NCBI RefSeq assembly: GCF_017565405.1 | Contig: NZ_JAGEKR010000012.1 | Coordinates: 62,001 to 126,000, forward strand | Direction: 5' to 3' | Source of the DNA: Allobranchiibius sp. CTAmp26 | GTDB lineage: Bacteria > Actinomycetota > Actinomycetes > Actinomycetales > Dermatophilaceae | Length of the DNA: 64,000 nt | Shown: in pieces, positions 39,586 through 48,958 of the stretch | Layout of the letters: the number at the start of each line of letters is the position of its first letter | How positions within the stretch are numbered: the first letter of the stretch is position 1 | Program-made: the position numbers and the translations under genes | The notes under the pieces: generated by a model | The model's database searches: none | The model's input: only the letters and a program-made list of their open reading frames with translations | Told to the model about the DNA's origin: nothing

Positions 39586-40827
39586 ACGGGTCGCGGCCGA
39601 CGGCAGACGGACGTCCGGGCGGGACCGCTCCCACAGGCCGAGCGCGGGCGGCGCCTCCGGATCGTGCATCCGACGCCGGCTGAGCGACAGGTGGCGCAGC
39701 GCCACGCCGACCGCGATCATGGCCGGCGGCGCGAGGAAGACCTCACCGAGGTTCGCCCCGCACACCAGGACGCCGATGAGCGAGGCCTCGATCCACGGCT
39801 TGCGGTGCTCGTCGGGCAGTCGCAGCAGATTCCAGAGCAGCAGGGCGTAGATCGCCACCACGATCAGGAGCAGTATCCAGCCTCCCTCGGCGCGCAGGGC
39901 GAGGTAGGAGTTGTGGAAGAAGAAGGTGTCACCGTCGACGTTGGTCCGCGCGGTGCCGGCGCCGTGCCCGTAGAGCGGATTCTGCGAGACGGTCAGCCGC
40001 TCCGCGCGAGAGATCCTACGACGCAGGGCGTCACTGCCGCCGCGACCGGCGAAGATGCCGGTGGCGTAGTCGGTGGCCGGCAGGGTGTGGACGTACCACA
40101 TGACGGCGCCCACCACGACGACCCGGACCCAGACCCGCACCCGATCTCCCACGGCCACCCACAGGATGACGATCACCATCGCGAAGAGGGAGGTGCGCGA
40201 GAAGGTGGCGAAGACCGCCGAGGCTCCCGTCAGGGCGATCAGTGCGCGCGCGAGACGGGTGCGGACGTACGCGAGTGCGACGCACCCGAGCACGACCAGG
40301 CACAGGCCTGCGTTGTTGGGGTCGCCCCACCCGCCGACGAGCCGCCCCGCGTACCCGTTCGCTCCGAGCGTCCCCAGGCCCCAGAGCGACCCCAGCACCA
40401 CCGCGATCCCGGCACCGCGGGCGATGGAGATCACGCACAGCCGGCCCGAGGCGATCACCAACACGAGCAGGGCTTCCATGCCGATGTTCGCCAGCCGCTT
40501 GGTGCCCGACACGTGGTTGAGATAGGAGCTGACGAACAACCATCCGGGGATCGCGAGGGTCAGCCACACCCCCCAGCTCGGGCGGGCGATACCGCGGGTG
40601 GGCACGACGAACGCGGCTCCGAAGACCGCCGCTCCCAGGAACAGCGAGGTGGGCGGAACGGGAAGTCCGGCGCCGTACTTGTCGGCGGCGAGGGAGGCGA
40701 AGATGAGCAGCACCGAGAGGGTGGCGGAGATGACCCACGGGTTGTCCATCCGGTCGAGCGCGCCCGGGACGTCGGCATCCTTGGGCTGCCGGTGCTCGGC
40801 GACCGCGCGGTCCTGCAGCAGGGTCAT
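39574..40827 (-). CDS. O-antigen ligase/polymerase-like membrane protein
   Basis: 417 residues, 10-12 membrane segments. The large loop before the last helices, 'RRRISRAERLTVSQNPLYGHGAGTARTNVDGDTFFFHNSYLALRAEGGWILL', contains the N-P-x-x-G-x-G...H-N-x-x-L pattern of Wzy_C/O-antigen ligases, which join or polymerise undecaprenyl-linked glycans. The ATG at 40827 has CGGAAGA upstream; the frame runs further up without support. It lies 46 bases downstream of the GT4 gene and is probably the last gene of the polysaccharide operon. Confidence 0.85.
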   Translation of the reverse strand: MTLLQDRAVAEHRQPKDADVPGALDRMDNPWVISATLSVLLIFASLAADKYGAGLPVPPTSLFLGAAVFGAAFVVPTRGIARPSWGVWLTLAIPGWLFVSSYLNHVSGTKRLANIGMEALLVLVIASGRLCVISIARGAGIAVVLGSLWGLGTLGANGYAGRLVGGWGDPNNAGLCLVVLGCVALAYVRTRLARALIALTGASAVFATFSRTSLFAMVIVILWVAVGDRVRVWVRVVVVGAVMWYVHTLPATDYATGIFAGRGGSDALRRRISRAERLTVSQNPLYGHGAGTARTNVDGDTFFFHNSYLALRAEGGWILLLIVVAIYALLLWNLLRLPDEHRKPWIEASLIGVLVCGANLGEVFLAPPAMIAVGVALRHLSLSRRRMHDPEAPPALGLWERSRPDVRLPSAATRSPV

Positions 40828-40873
40828 GGAGGTCTTCCGGGTGGGCGTCGTACGGGGTCGATCCGCGCAGAGT

Positions 40874-41977
40874 CTATGGTTTCGCGGCGCCGCGTGGCCC
40901 GCGCGAGCCCGGGTGTTCGCAGGAGTCGTAGACCTCACCGATCGACGCGGCCATCCCGGCCCGGGTCGGCCAGGTCACGGGCAACCGGGGCCGCTGGGCG
41001 GGTACGGCGCCCTGCCGCGCGATCGCGGCGGCCACCTGCGCGGGTGCGTCCGGGTCTGCCAGGCACGCCGCCGGCAGGATCTCGGGGTTGCCGCCGACCG
41101 GGCTGGCGACGACGCCCACCCCGGCCCCGACGGCGTCCAGCAGGGTGTAGGAGCAGTTCTCCCAGACCGAGAGCTGGGCGACGACGTCGCACATGGCGAG
41201 CGCGATGGCAGGATCGACGAAGCCGGGCAGGTCCACCCGGTCGGCGATGCCGAGACGCGTGGCCAGAGCCCGCAGGGACCCCTCCAGCTCGCCGTCACCG
41301 GCCACCGTCAGGTGCGCCCCCGGGTGATCCCGCAACAGAAGAGCGAACGCGTGCAGGAGTGCTTCGATCCGTTTCTCCGGCGCAAGGCGGGACAGCGACA
41401 GCACCCGGGGCGCATCCGTTGCCCGGCGCTCCGTTGCTTCGGACGGCGGATCGAAACCGTTGGGAATGATGGTGATCGGGGCATCGGTGCGCCAGTTGAG
41501 GCGCATCGCGTCGGCCGTCGCACGGGAGACGGCGATCAGCCGGTCGGCGCGATGCAGTCGTGCCTGATGGGTGCGGCGCATGAGCTGCGAGCGCCACCTA
41601 GTGCCCTGGTAGACCAGGTCGTCGGCCGCGATGCCGTGCTCGGTGCTGACCCGCGTCGCACCGGAGAGCGGGGTGAGCGCGGCCACGATGTCGGCGTACG
41701 CCAGGTGGGTATGCACGATCGCGGGCCGCAGGGTCTCGCAGGTGTGTCGCAGGGTCTGAATCGACGCGCGCAGCCCGGCGTCGGGGCCGAAGGCCGCGGC
41801 GACGACCGGGACCCCCGCCTCCTGCAGCCGCGTCACGAGCGGACCGGGCGGACAGAGCACCGCGACCCGCCAGCCGGGGACACCCGCGGTGAGCGCGTCG
41901 AGGGTGTGCCGGGCGACCCCGGCCAGATTGGCGACCGGCAGCACCCAGAGCGCCAGCGGTGGGAGACTCAGAACCAT
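40874..41977 (-). CDS. GT4-family glycosyltransferase
   Basis: 367 residues. N-terminal 'LPVANLAGVARHTLDALTAGVPGWRVAVLCPPG', central 'VHTHLAYADIVAALTPLSGATRVSTEHGIA' and donor half 'APRVLSLSRLAPEKRIEALLHAFALLL', 'LTVAGDGELEGSLRALA', 'VWENCSYTLLDAVGAGVGVVASPVGGNPEIL'. The first Glu of the usual E-x7-E is present in 'WENCSYTLLDA', but the second is Asp. ATG at 41977 overlaps the end of the NeuB-fusion gene by ten bases, so it is translationally coupled. Confidence 0.87.
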   Translation of the reverse strand: MVLSLPPLALWVLPVANLAGVARHTLDALTAGVPGWRVAVLCPPGPLVTRLQEAGVPVVAAAFGPDAGLRASIQTLRHTCETLRPAIVHTHLAYADIVAALTPLSGATRVSTEHGIAADDLVYQGTRWRSQLMRRTHQARLHRADRLIAVSRATADAMRLNWRTDAPITIIPNGFDPPSEATERRATDAPRVLSLSRLAPEKRIEALLHAFALLLRDHPGAHLTVAGDGELEGSLRALATRLGIADRVDLPGFVDPAIALAMCDVVAQLSVWENCSYTLLDAVGAGVGVVASPVGGNPEILPAACLADPDAPAQVAAAIARQGAVPAQRPRLPVTWPTRAGMAASIGEVYDSCEHPGSRGPRGAAKP

Positions 41978-44220
41978 GCCTCGAGGCGGTCGAGCGCCAC
42001 CCAGAACCCCTCGCCGCCCCCGACGTGGCCCTGCCAGATCTCGGGGATGAAGCCGGCCCGCGGAGCGAGCTGGTCGAGCTGGGTCGCCAGCGCCGCGAAG
42101 TCGACCTCTCCGTCGGCGACCTGCACTCCCTCCCCGTCGACGCCGGTGGCATCGACGATGTGCAGATGCTCGGTGTGCGGACCGAGGAGGTCGACGTACT
42201 CGCTGAACGGGCGACCGGCGAAGTTCGCCGCCAGCTTGCTGTGCGAGATGTCGAGGGTGAGCTTGCGGTCGTACCGCTCGGCGAAGGCCGCGGTGTCGCG
42301 CGCGTCGAGGAACAGGTTGTGGAACTGCTGGCCGCCCATCAGCCACGGGTAGGGCGGCAGCGTCTGCGCGGTGAGCCGCACGCCGGTCTCGTCGACCTTG
42401 GACAGCCCCTCGGCGACTCGCGCGTACATCCGCTCCCGCAGCGACGGGTCGACGTGCGCGTCCGCGGTGAACCCGCCGAGCGTCGCCACGATGAGCGGGT
42501 CCTGCGCGCAGGTGAAGTGGGGCCGCAGTGACCGGGTGATGTCCACGACGCGCTGCAGCTCGGTGATCGAACGCTCCCAGATCGCCGGGTCCTCGCTCGC
42601 GAGGTCGAGGATGAAGTCGCCGCTGAAGAGGTCGGGGGTGTGGGTGGTGAACGCGTACGGTGCGGGCGCCGCGTCGGCGGGGAAGATCTGCGACAGGTCG
42701 AGGTCGAGATCCTTGTAACTGAAGTGGAATTCGACGAAATCGGCGTTCGAGTCGCGCACCAGCGAACGGAAGTCGTGGTAGCGCACCGGCAGCCCCCAGG
42801 GACGCCGGAAGGAGAACGTACGCCGGTCGATCTGCGCGGTGCCGAGGTCACCGTCGTAGAAGAAGTCGCCCTCGTCGATGTCGCGCCGGGACACCCGGCC
42901 GACCAGCTGCGGCAGCACGTTCGGCTGCAGGCCCCTGCCCGGGCTCTTGATCGTGACGTCGGTGGCGGCGATGGTGTCGCCGGTCGCGATCGCCCGGGTG
43001 GCGACCAGGCTCTTGGCCAGATTGACCCGGTTCATCATCTCCCCGGTCGACACCTCGCGGGGTGCGGCGCTGCCGAGCGCCTCCTCGACCTCGCGGATCC
43101 GCGCGACCATCTGCGCGAACTCCCCCGGCAGCAGCGAGACCTTGTGGTCGTTGCCCTCCAGGGACCGGTCGAGGGTGAAGTGCTTCTCCACGATGTGCGC
43201 ACCGCGCGCGACCGCCGCGATGGGCACGTGGAAGCCGCGCTCGTGCCCGGAGTAGCCCACGACGCACTGTCCGATCTGCGCGAGGCGGTCCATGTAGGCG
43301 AGGTTGACGTCCTTGAACGGTGCCGGGTACGTCGACTGGCAGTGCAGCAGCGCGAAACTCGCACCGGTGGACCGCACCAGCGCGGCGCTCTCGCGGATCT
43401 CGTCCTCCCGGGACATGCCGGTCGAGAGCACCAGCGGCAGTCCGTAGCCGGCCGCCTCGCGCAGCAGGGCGTGGTTGGTCAGGTCGGCCGAGGCGATCTT
43501 GAGCGCCGGGATGCCGTAGTCGGCAAGGGCTTTCACGCTCGGGCTGTCCCACGGCGTGCACATGACATCGATGCCGCGGTCGCGGCAATGGTCGAAGACG
43601 ACGCTCAGCCGGTCGAAGTCGAGCGCGAACTTGGCCAGCAGGTCGAGGGTGTACTGCGCGCCGAGATCCTCGCCTGCCGTCGAGCCCTGGGGACCGCGGT
43701 AGAGCGCGGCCATGTCGCGCAGCTGGAACTTCACCGCGTCCGCGCCCGCGTCGGCGGCGAGGTCGACCAGTCGCCGGGCCAGGTCGATCGACCCCTGGTG
43801 GTTGTTGCCGATCTCGGCGATGAGGAACGCCGGGTGGCCCGGGCCGATGGCGTGGGCGCCGATCCGCAGCTCGTCGTCGCGGTCGATGGCGATGGCGACC
43901 ATCCGGTGCTGCTCGTCCACGAGCGGCACGTGCGTGACACCGGGCCGGAAGGCAGAGCGCAACGACGCGGTCGGCGTACCGAATCGGCCGCTCGCGACGT
44001 TCCGGTGGGCCGCTCGGACGGCCGGCGTCTGGAGGTCGGCATCGGGCGTGGCCACGATCCAGCGCCGGAAGTCGCCGTCGGACAGCGACCCCTCGAGGTG
44101 CCCCTGCTGGCCGACGCAGAAGACGATGCGTTCCTTGTTGTCGCTGATCTTGCCTAGCGCGCGCACGATCGGGTCCTCGGAGAAGACGATGTACGGCGCG
44201 ATGTTGCGTTCGATGATCAT
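41968..44220 (-). CDS. four-domain nonulosonic-acid synthase fusion (CBS - NeuB - SAF - TIM-barrel)
   Basis: 750 residues. (1) CBS pair, about 1-118 ('HLEGSLSDGDFRRWI', 'VTHVPLVDEQHRMVAIAIDRDDE'). (2) NeuB synthase barrel, about 130-380 ('AEIGNNHQGSIDLARRLVDLAADAGADAVKFQLRD'), which condenses phosphoenolpyruvate with an N-acyl-hexosamine; metal ligands by analogy are His326 in 'GYSGHERG' and His347 in 'EKHFTLDR'. (3) SAF/antifreeze-like lid, about 398-460 ('NRVNLAKSLVATRAIATGDTI'). (4) Xylose-isomerase-like TIM barrel, about 470-750 ('FVEFHFSYKDLDLDL', 'LTLDISHSKLAANF', 'HLHIVDATGVDGEGVQ'). The fourth domain may isomerise the substrate or product. ATG 44220 overlaps the neuA stop (ATGA). Product could be a sialic, legionaminic or related acid. 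Confidence 0.85.
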   Translation of the reverse strand: MIIERNIAPYIVFSEDPIVRALGKISDNKERIVFCVGQQGHLEGSLSDGDFRRWIVATPDADLQTPAVRAAHRNVASGRFGTPTASLRSAFRPGVTHVPLVDEQHRMVAIAIDRDDELRIGAHAIGPGHPAFLIAEIGNNHQGSIDLARRLVDLAADAGADAVKFQLRDMAALYRGPQGSTAGEDLGAQYTLDLLAKFALDFDRLSVVFDHCRDRGIDVMCTPWDSPSVKALADYGIPALKIASADLTNHALLREAAGYGLPLVLSTGMSREDEIRESAALVRSTGASFALLHCQSTYPAPFKDVNLAYMDRLAQIGQCVVGYSGHERGFHVPIAAVARGAHIVEKHFTLDRSLEGNDHKVSLLPGEFAQMVARIREVEEALGSAAPREVSTGEMMNRVNLAKSLVATRAIATGDTIAATDVTIKSPGRGLQPNVLPQLVGRVSRRDIDEGDFFYDGDLGTAQIDRRTFSFRRPWGLPVRYHDFRSLVRDSNADFVEFHFSYKDLDLDLSQIFPADAAPAPYAFTTHTPDLFSGDFILDLASEDPAIWERSITELQRVVDITRSLRPHFTCAQDPLIVATLGGFTADAHVDPSLRERMYARVAEGLSKVDETGVRLTAQTLPPYPWLMGGQQFHNLFLDARDTAAFAERYDRKLTLDISHSKLAANFAGRPFSEYVDLLGPHTEHLHIVDATGVDGEGVQVADGEVDFAALATQLDQLAPRAGFIPEIWQGHVGGGEGFWVALDRLEAWF

Positions 44221-44933
44221 GCGGATTCACCTGGTGTCGAATGACGTTCGGCAAGGCGGCGCATCTCGTGCGCGGCCAGGCGCAGATCGTGCTCGGTGTC
44301 GATGTCGATGCCCTCCACCTCGTCCATCACGAACAGCTCGATGCGACCGCCGAGCCGGTTGTCGCACTCCTCGTAGACCCACGGGCGGGTCAGGTAGAGG
44401 GACCCCGTCTCGCGGTAGCGCAACTGCCCGGACGTGAGGTCCTGGCGCCGGGGACGCGCCGTCACGTCGTAGTCCGCGCGCGGCGGCTGCCCGTCCTGTG
44501 CCTGCCACCAGAAGAACGGTGCGAACGGCACCACCCCGACCAGGGAGTCGGCGCCCGAGGTCTCGAAGTGCGTCATCGCCCGCTCGAGCGTGCCGGGCAG
44601 CCGCAGCGGTGAGGTCGCCTGCAGCAACATCACCGCGTCGGGCGCGCGACCCTCCCGCGCGCGATGCGCGATCGCATGACGGACCACCGGTTCGGTCGGG
44701 GTGTCGTCCCGCGCCAGCTCGGGAGGCCGTAGGAAGGGCACGTCGGCGCCCGCCTCGCGGGCGACCTCGGCGATGCGCTCGTCGTCGGTGGAGACCAGCA
44801 CGTCGAGACCTGGTGTGTTCAGGGCCTGTTCGATGGTCCACACGACCAGCGGGCGGCCCTCGATCTCGCGCAGGTTCTTGCCCGGGACCCCCTTCGAGCC
44901 GCCGCGTACCGGGATCACACAGAGGGTGTTCAC
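44217..44933 (-). CDS. neuA: CMP-nonulosonic acid (acylneuraminate) cytidylyltransferase
   Basis: 238 residues. Activates a nonulosonic acid with CTP. The N-terminal signature 'IPVRGGSKGVPGKNLREIEGRPLVVWTIEQAL' binds CTP. 'VSTDDERIAEVA', 'LQATSPLR' and the C-terminal metal site 'EGIDIDTEHDLRLAA' follow. The GTG at 44933 is chosen because the family starts three to six residues before 'CVIPVRGG' and the codon overlaps the upstream stop (GTGA). It overlaps the NeuB fusion by four bases. The exact sugar cannot be fixed from this gene. Confidence 0.9.
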   Translation of the reverse strand: MNTLCVIPVRGGSKGVPGKNLREIEGRPLVVWTIEQALNTPGLDVLVSTDDERIAEVAREAGADVPFLRPPELARDDTPTEPVVRHAIAHRAREGRAPDAVMLLQATSPLRLPGTLERAMTHFETSGADSLVGVVPFAPFFWWQAQDGQPPRADYDVTARPRRQDLTSGQLRYRETGSLYLTRPWVYEECDNRLGGRIELFVMDEVEGIDIDTEHDLRLAAHEMRRLAERHSTPGESA

Positions 44934-45967
44934 CTGCCGGTCCTTCCACTGACGTCGATGACGGCCGCTCGGATCGCGGCCGCGGGGTCGGTGCCGTGCG
45001 CGCCCATCGACGGCGCCGGGGTGGGTTCGCCGCCCCAGGGACGCATGTCGTAGCGCGCCCAGAACTGCTCGAGCCAGCGCGGTGGGTGGGGATAGTGGAC
45101 GAAGGCGGGCACGCCGCGCGCCGCGGCCTCCAGCACGCCGGTGGAGAACGCCGCCGCGACCGGACCGTCGTGCTGGCGCAGTGGTGCGCCGCTGCGGTCG
45201 AGGCGGATTCCGCGGCGTTCCCAGACTCGATGCTGGGAGCGGGAGAGCCGGTCGGTCTCGGACGGGTGCGGGCGGTAGGTCGCTCCGGTGTCGCGGCAGA
45301 AGCTGTACGCCGCCTGGGCCAGGCCACGGCGTGGCAGCTCGGCTCCGTGCAGCTGACCCAGATAGGTCGGGGGAGCCTCGCGCGATGCCGTGTCGGCAGG
45401 CTCGAGCGCAGCCGCCGCCAAGAGCTGCGACCCGACCACCTGCGCGGTCGCGTCGTCGCGCCCGTCGGTCCAGAAGTCGGCGTCCGCCGCCGACCACGCG
45501 AGGGCGTGGGCGTGCGGCGGCAGCGGCGGCTGATACGGGGTGAGGAGTCCGTGCTGCAGCACCAGCTGCGCGCGGCCGGACCGCTCGGCGAACGCGTGCA
45601 CGATCGACCCGGCAGCGAGGTAGTGGCCGTAGGAGAGGACGGCGCGTACGTCGGGCAGCAGGCCGGGCAGGTCCGCCTCGGAGACGTGGCGCGCAACGCG
45701 TTCTCCCGCGATCACTCCCGGCACGGGGCGCTGGGTCAGCACCGCGACGGGCAGGTCGGCCAGCGGGTCGAGCAGCCACTGCCTCTTGGGTCCGTCGGTG
45801 ACGTCCAGCGCGACCAGCACCCGCGGGCTCGCGTCACGCGGCAGGTCGAGCACGAACGGGGAGGGCGCGCTCGGGCGGCGCACCCGCTCGGCGGCCCGGC
45901 GCATCCGGTGCCGGGAGTCCTGCCAGTCCTGCCAGGCGGTCAGGTCGCGCGGATGGATCAGGCCCAT
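44930..45967 (-). CDS. unassigned protein of the polysaccharide operon, possible GT-B (sialyltransferase-like) transferase
   Basis: 345 residues, soluble. I do not recognise the family firmly. It looks like two Rossmann-type halves: 'PRVLVALDVTDGPKRQWLLDPLADLPVAVLTQRPVPG' and 'LPGLLPDVRAVLSYGHYLAAGSIVHAFAERSGRAQLVLQHGLLTPYQPPLPPHAHALAWSAADADFW' early on. A C-terminal part 'TYRPHPSETDRLSRSQHRVWERRGIRLDRS' and 'AAFSTGVLEAAARGVPAFVHYP' has the H-P...S-T-G-V-L-E-A pattern seen in capsule and polysialic-acid transferases. It lies directly upstream of neuA with GTGA overlap, so transfer of the CMP-activated sugar is an attractive inference. ATG at 45967 overlaps the previous gene by ten bases. Confidence 0.55.
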   Translation of the reverse strand: MGLIHPRDLTAWQDWQDSRHRMRRAAERVRRPSAPSPFVLDLPRDASPRVLVALDVTDGPKRQWLLDPLADLPVAVLTQRPVPGVIAGERVARHVSEADLPGLLPDVRAVLSYGHYLAAGSIVHAFAERSGRAQLVLQHGLLTPYQPPLPPHAHALAWSAADADFWTDGRDDATAQVVGSQLLAAAALEPADTASREAPPTYLGQLHGAELPRRGLAQAAYSFCRDTGATYRPHPSETDRLSRSQHRVWERRGIRLDRSGAPLRQHDGPVAAAFSTGVLEAAARGVPAFVHYPHPPRWLEQFWARYDMRPWGGEPTPAPSMGAHGTDPAAAIRAAVIDVSGRTGR

Positions 45968-46950
45968 AGCGACTCCAGCACCGCGACGCGGTGGTCGAAC
46001 GTGTGCTGCGCGAGCGTGCGGGCTCGGCCGCGGGCGCGGACGCCGTCGGCCCAGCGCGGCTCGCGCACGCACCGCTCGGCCAGCTCGGCCAGCTCCTCGA
46101 GGGCGGTGAAGACGAGCAGTTCGCCCGCGGCCCCGTCCACGTCGTAGAGGTCGCTCACGTCGGGCCGGTCGATCAGCTGCACGGCGCCGACGCCTGCCGC
46201 CTCGAAGGTGCGCATGGTGAAGCCATCCTGATCGCCGTGCAGGTTGAGGGTCGCGGCGGACCCCGCCATCACGCCGTACGCCTCCGAGCGGGACAGCTCA
46301 CCGGCGCTGTCGACGCGGGCGGCGCGCAGCGTGTGGGTGTGCAGCCGGTCACCGAGCCCACGGGACCAGTCGCGCCCGTACGCGCGCACGGGCACCCCGG
46401 CGTCGTGAACGCGCTCCAGCGCCGACTCGCGCTCGGGGTAACGAGCTCCGATGAAGGTGACGACCGGCTCGGGGAGGGGCGTGTACGCGACCCGCCGGTC
46501 GAACGCCAGCGGCAGGTGGGTGGCGCCCAGGGCGCGAGCGTCGGTGCAGCTGTACGTCGCGAGCGGGCCGATCCGTGCCAGCGTCTCGGCCGTGTAGCGG
46601 GTCCGACGCACCTCGTCGTAGAGCCACGTGACCCGGGGCAGGCGCCGGTCGTCGAGCAGATCCCAGAAGGCGTCCTGCAGCAGGTCGCCCTTGACCACGA
46701 CCACGACCTCCGGCGCGTGCTCACGCACCGCGTCGACGGCGCGGTCGGTCAGCTGGGTGCGCAGCCGGGCGGGCGTGACCGCATCGGGCAGGTCGTGCAG
46801 CAGTTTGTTCGCGACCTTGCCGGGCAGGCTCGGCGGCGCGTCGTAGACGTGGGTTTCCACGGTGTGCCCGCGCTGCTCGAGGGCGGCGGCGATGGCCTGC
46901 CAGTAGTCGTGGAACCCGGGGCTGACCAGCAGCACGCGGCGAGCCGTCAC
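45958..46950 (-). CDS. CgeB-like glycosyltransferase
   Basis: 330 residues. 'RRVLLVSPGFHDYWQAIAAALEQRGHTVETHVYD' at the N-terminus. The CgeB/GT1-type C-terminal part has 'PEPVVTFIGARYPERESALERVHDAGVPVRAYGRDW' and 'SRSEAYGVMAGSAATLNLHGDQDGFTMRTFEAAGVGAVQLIDRPDVSDLY'. Such enzymes glycosylate surface or spore polymers. GTG start at 46950 overlaps the preceding stop (GTGA). Donor unknown. Confidence 0.82.
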   Translation of the reverse strand: MTARRVLLVSPGFHDYWQAIAAALEQRGHTVETHVYDAPPSLPGKVANKLLHDLPDAVTPARLRTQLTDRAVDAVREHAPEVVVVVKGDLLQDAFWDLLDDRRLPRVTWLYDEVRRTRYTAETLARIGPLATYSCTDARALGATHLPLAFDRRVAYTPLPEPVVTFIGARYPERESALERVHDAGVPVRAYGRDWSRGLGDRLHTHTLRAARVDSAGELSRSEAYGVMAGSAATLNLHGDQDGFTMRTFEAAGVGAVQLIDRPDVSDLYDVDGAAGELLVFTALEELAELAERCVREPRWADGVRARGRARTLAQHTFDHRVAVLESLWA

Positions 46951-48011
46951 GATGTCAGCCCCCGATCCCGCAGCTCGTCCAGCGCCGCGTCCCAGGCGTC
47001 GGCCCGCGCGCCCGGCTGCTCCCAGGAGGTCCGGACGAAGTCCGCGACGGCGTCCGCGGCGTTCCAGCGCGGCGCGGGCGCTCCAAGGGCGAGTCCCCTG
47101 GTGAGGTCCGCGCAGGCATCACGGATGTCACCGGCGCGGTGCACGTCGACGTGCACGACGTCGACCTGCGGGCCCGGGGACGCGCCGACCGCATGGTCGG
47201 CGAGCTCGCGAAGCGTCGTACGAACACCGCTGCCGCTGTTGAGGATCCGGGGACCGTCCGCAATCGGTGCCGGGTTCGCGATCGCCCAGGTGATCAGCGC
47301 CGTCAGGTCGGTGACGTGCACGAAGTCGCGAGTCTGCGAACCGTCGCCGTAGACCGGGATCGCGCGGCCCTCCTTGAGGCAGGCGAGGAACGCCGCGAGC
47401 ACCCCGGTGTAGGGGTTGTGCAGGGCCTGGCCCGCGCCGATCACGTTCTGCGGCCGGAGCACCGTGGCCGACCCGTGACCACCGAGCTCCTCGGCGATCA
47501 CCCGCTCGCCCTCGGACTTGGTCTCGCCGTAGACCGACACCGGTGCGTGCGGGTCGTCCTCGTGGGAGGCCGCGGCCCGCGACCCCGGACGGACGACGCC
47601 GTCGTACGTGCGGGTGCCGTCGGCCTCGATGCGCGCACCCTCGCCGTAGACGGCACGGGAGCTGAGCGCGACCAGGGGTACGCCGCGGCGCGCGGCCTCG
47701 CGGCCCGCCAGGCGGGTGCCCTCGATGTTGACCTGGCGGTAGCGGTCCTGCTGGTACATCGACTGCCCGGTGCCGGTCTCGGCGGCGAGGTGGACGACGA
47801 CGTCGGCGTCACCGCAGCGGGCCCAGGCGTCGGTGTCACATACTTCGCCCACCACGACCTGGCCGGGGAAACCGGCGCGCGCACTCTCCGGGTCGCGGTG
47901 CACCTGGGGGCTCAGCAGATCCAGCGCGACGAGGTCGTGGCCCTGCGCGCGCAGCCTGCTCGCCAGGTGGCGGCCGATGAAACCGGCGCCACCGGTGATC
48001 AGCGCTCGCAT
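46947..48011 (-). CDS. NAD-dependent sugar-nucleotide epimerase/dehydratase (extended SDR)
   Basis: 354 residues. Glycine-rich NAD site TGGAGFIG (6-13) and active-site YxxxK in 'VSVYGETKSEGE'. 'LRPQNVIGAGQALHNPYTGVLAAFLACLKEGRAIPVYGDGSQTRDFVHVTDL' is the substrate region typical of UDP-glucose 4-epimerase-like and dTDP-sugar enzymes. The final reaction is not predictable. ATG at 48011 overlaps the GT2 gene by 13 bases. Could supply a precursor for the sugars assembled by this operon. Confidence 0.86.
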   Translation of the reverse strand: MRALITGGAGFIGRHLASRLRAQGHDLVALDLLSPQVHRDPESARAGFPGQVVVGEVCDTDAWARCGDADVVVHLAAETGTGQSMYQQDRYRQVNIEGTRLAGREAARRGVPLVALSSRAVYGEGARIEADGTRTYDGVVRPGSRAAASHEDDPHAPVSVYGETKSEGERVIAEELGGHGSATVLRPQNVIGAGQALHNPYTGVLAAFLACLKEGRAIPVYGDGSQTRDFVHVTDLTALITWAIANPAPIADGPRILNSGSGVRTTLRELADHAVGASPGPQVDVVHVDVHRAGDIRDACADLTRGLALGAPAPRWNAADAVADFVRTSWEQPGARADAWDAALDELRDRGLTS

Positions 48012-48958
48012 GACAGATCCTGCTCCGTGACGATGAGGGCCCCGGCGGGGGATGGCGGTGGGGCGAGGGAGGGTCCGGCGCCCCGCCCCTGGATGAGGCG
48101 CAGCTCCTCGCGCAGTACGTCGACCGGCCGCACCGGTCGCCGCAGTGCCCGGCGGGAGACGTTGGCGCACAGGTTAACCGCGCTCGCACCCGTGAGGGCG
48201 ATCTGCAGACGGCGCAGTCCGCCCCAGGTGCGTGCGTACTGCAGACGGGACGCGACCAGCCACTGGCGGCTCCGCGCCGGATCGGACGACCCGCCACCGC
48301 GGTGCACGACGGTCACCGTGCCCAGCACGACGGACGGCACGCCGAGGGTCCGCAGCCGCCGCTGCAGGTCGACCTCCTCGGCGTTCATGAAGTAGCGCTC
48401 GTCGAAGCCACCCGCCTCGCGGAACGGCGCGACCGGCAGCAGCAGGGCGGCGCCGACCACCCAGTCGACGGGCACCACGGTGTCGCCCACCGCACGGGTG
48501 TCGTGGCCCACCGCTTCGTGCAGCCGTGGCCGGTGCCGGAATCGGGCCAACGGCGTGAGCCACTCGGTGACCTGGTGGCCGATCGTGGGGAAGTGGCGAC
48601 CGACCCACTCGGGCCGACCGTCGAGGGTGGTCACCTGGGGGCTCGCGACGACGGGCTGCCAGGGCGCGGCTGCGCCGATCAGGTCGGCGACGAACGTGGG
48701 CCCGACCTGCAGATCGCTGTTGAGGACCAGGGCCAGCTCGGTGCGCACCCGCGCCATCCCGGTGTTGACCGCCGCCCCGAACCCGCCGTTCACCGCCCGG
48801 CGTACGACGTCCGCGCCCGCCATCGGGGCCAACGGCTCGGGAGAGGCGTCGTCGACCACCACGATCGAGTCCGCTTGGTCGAGCAGGGACGCGACGAGGT
48901 CGCGGGTCGGTGCAGGATCGCCGTAGTGGGGTACGACGACCGTGACGTGCTCGCTCAC
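47999..48958 (-). CDS. GT2-family glycosyltransferase (rhamnosyltransferase-like)
   Basis: 319 residues. GT-A fold: '[38 protein letters not shown]', '[30 protein letters not shown]' (metal-binding NSD in place of DxD) and '[38 protein letters not shown]' (catalytic ED-like pair). The pattern matches WbbL-type rhamnosyltransferases. GTG start at 48958 overlaps the acyltransferase stop. Confidence 0.87.
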   Translation of the reverse strand: MSEHVTVVVPHYGDPAPTRDLVASLLDQADSIVVVDDASPEPLAPMAGADVVRRAVNGGFGAAVNTGMARVRTELALVLNSDLQVGPTFVADLIGAAAPWQPVVASPQVTTLDGRPEWVGRHFPTIGHQVTEWLTPLARFRHRPRLHEAVGHDTRAVGDTVVPVDWVVGAALLLPVAPFREAGGFDERYFMNAEEVDLQRRLRTLGVPSVVLGTVTVVHRGGGSSDPARSRQWLVASRLQYARTWGGLRRLQIALTGASAVNLCANVSRRALRRPVRPVDVLREELRLIQGRGAGPSLAPPPSPAGALIVTEQDLSCER

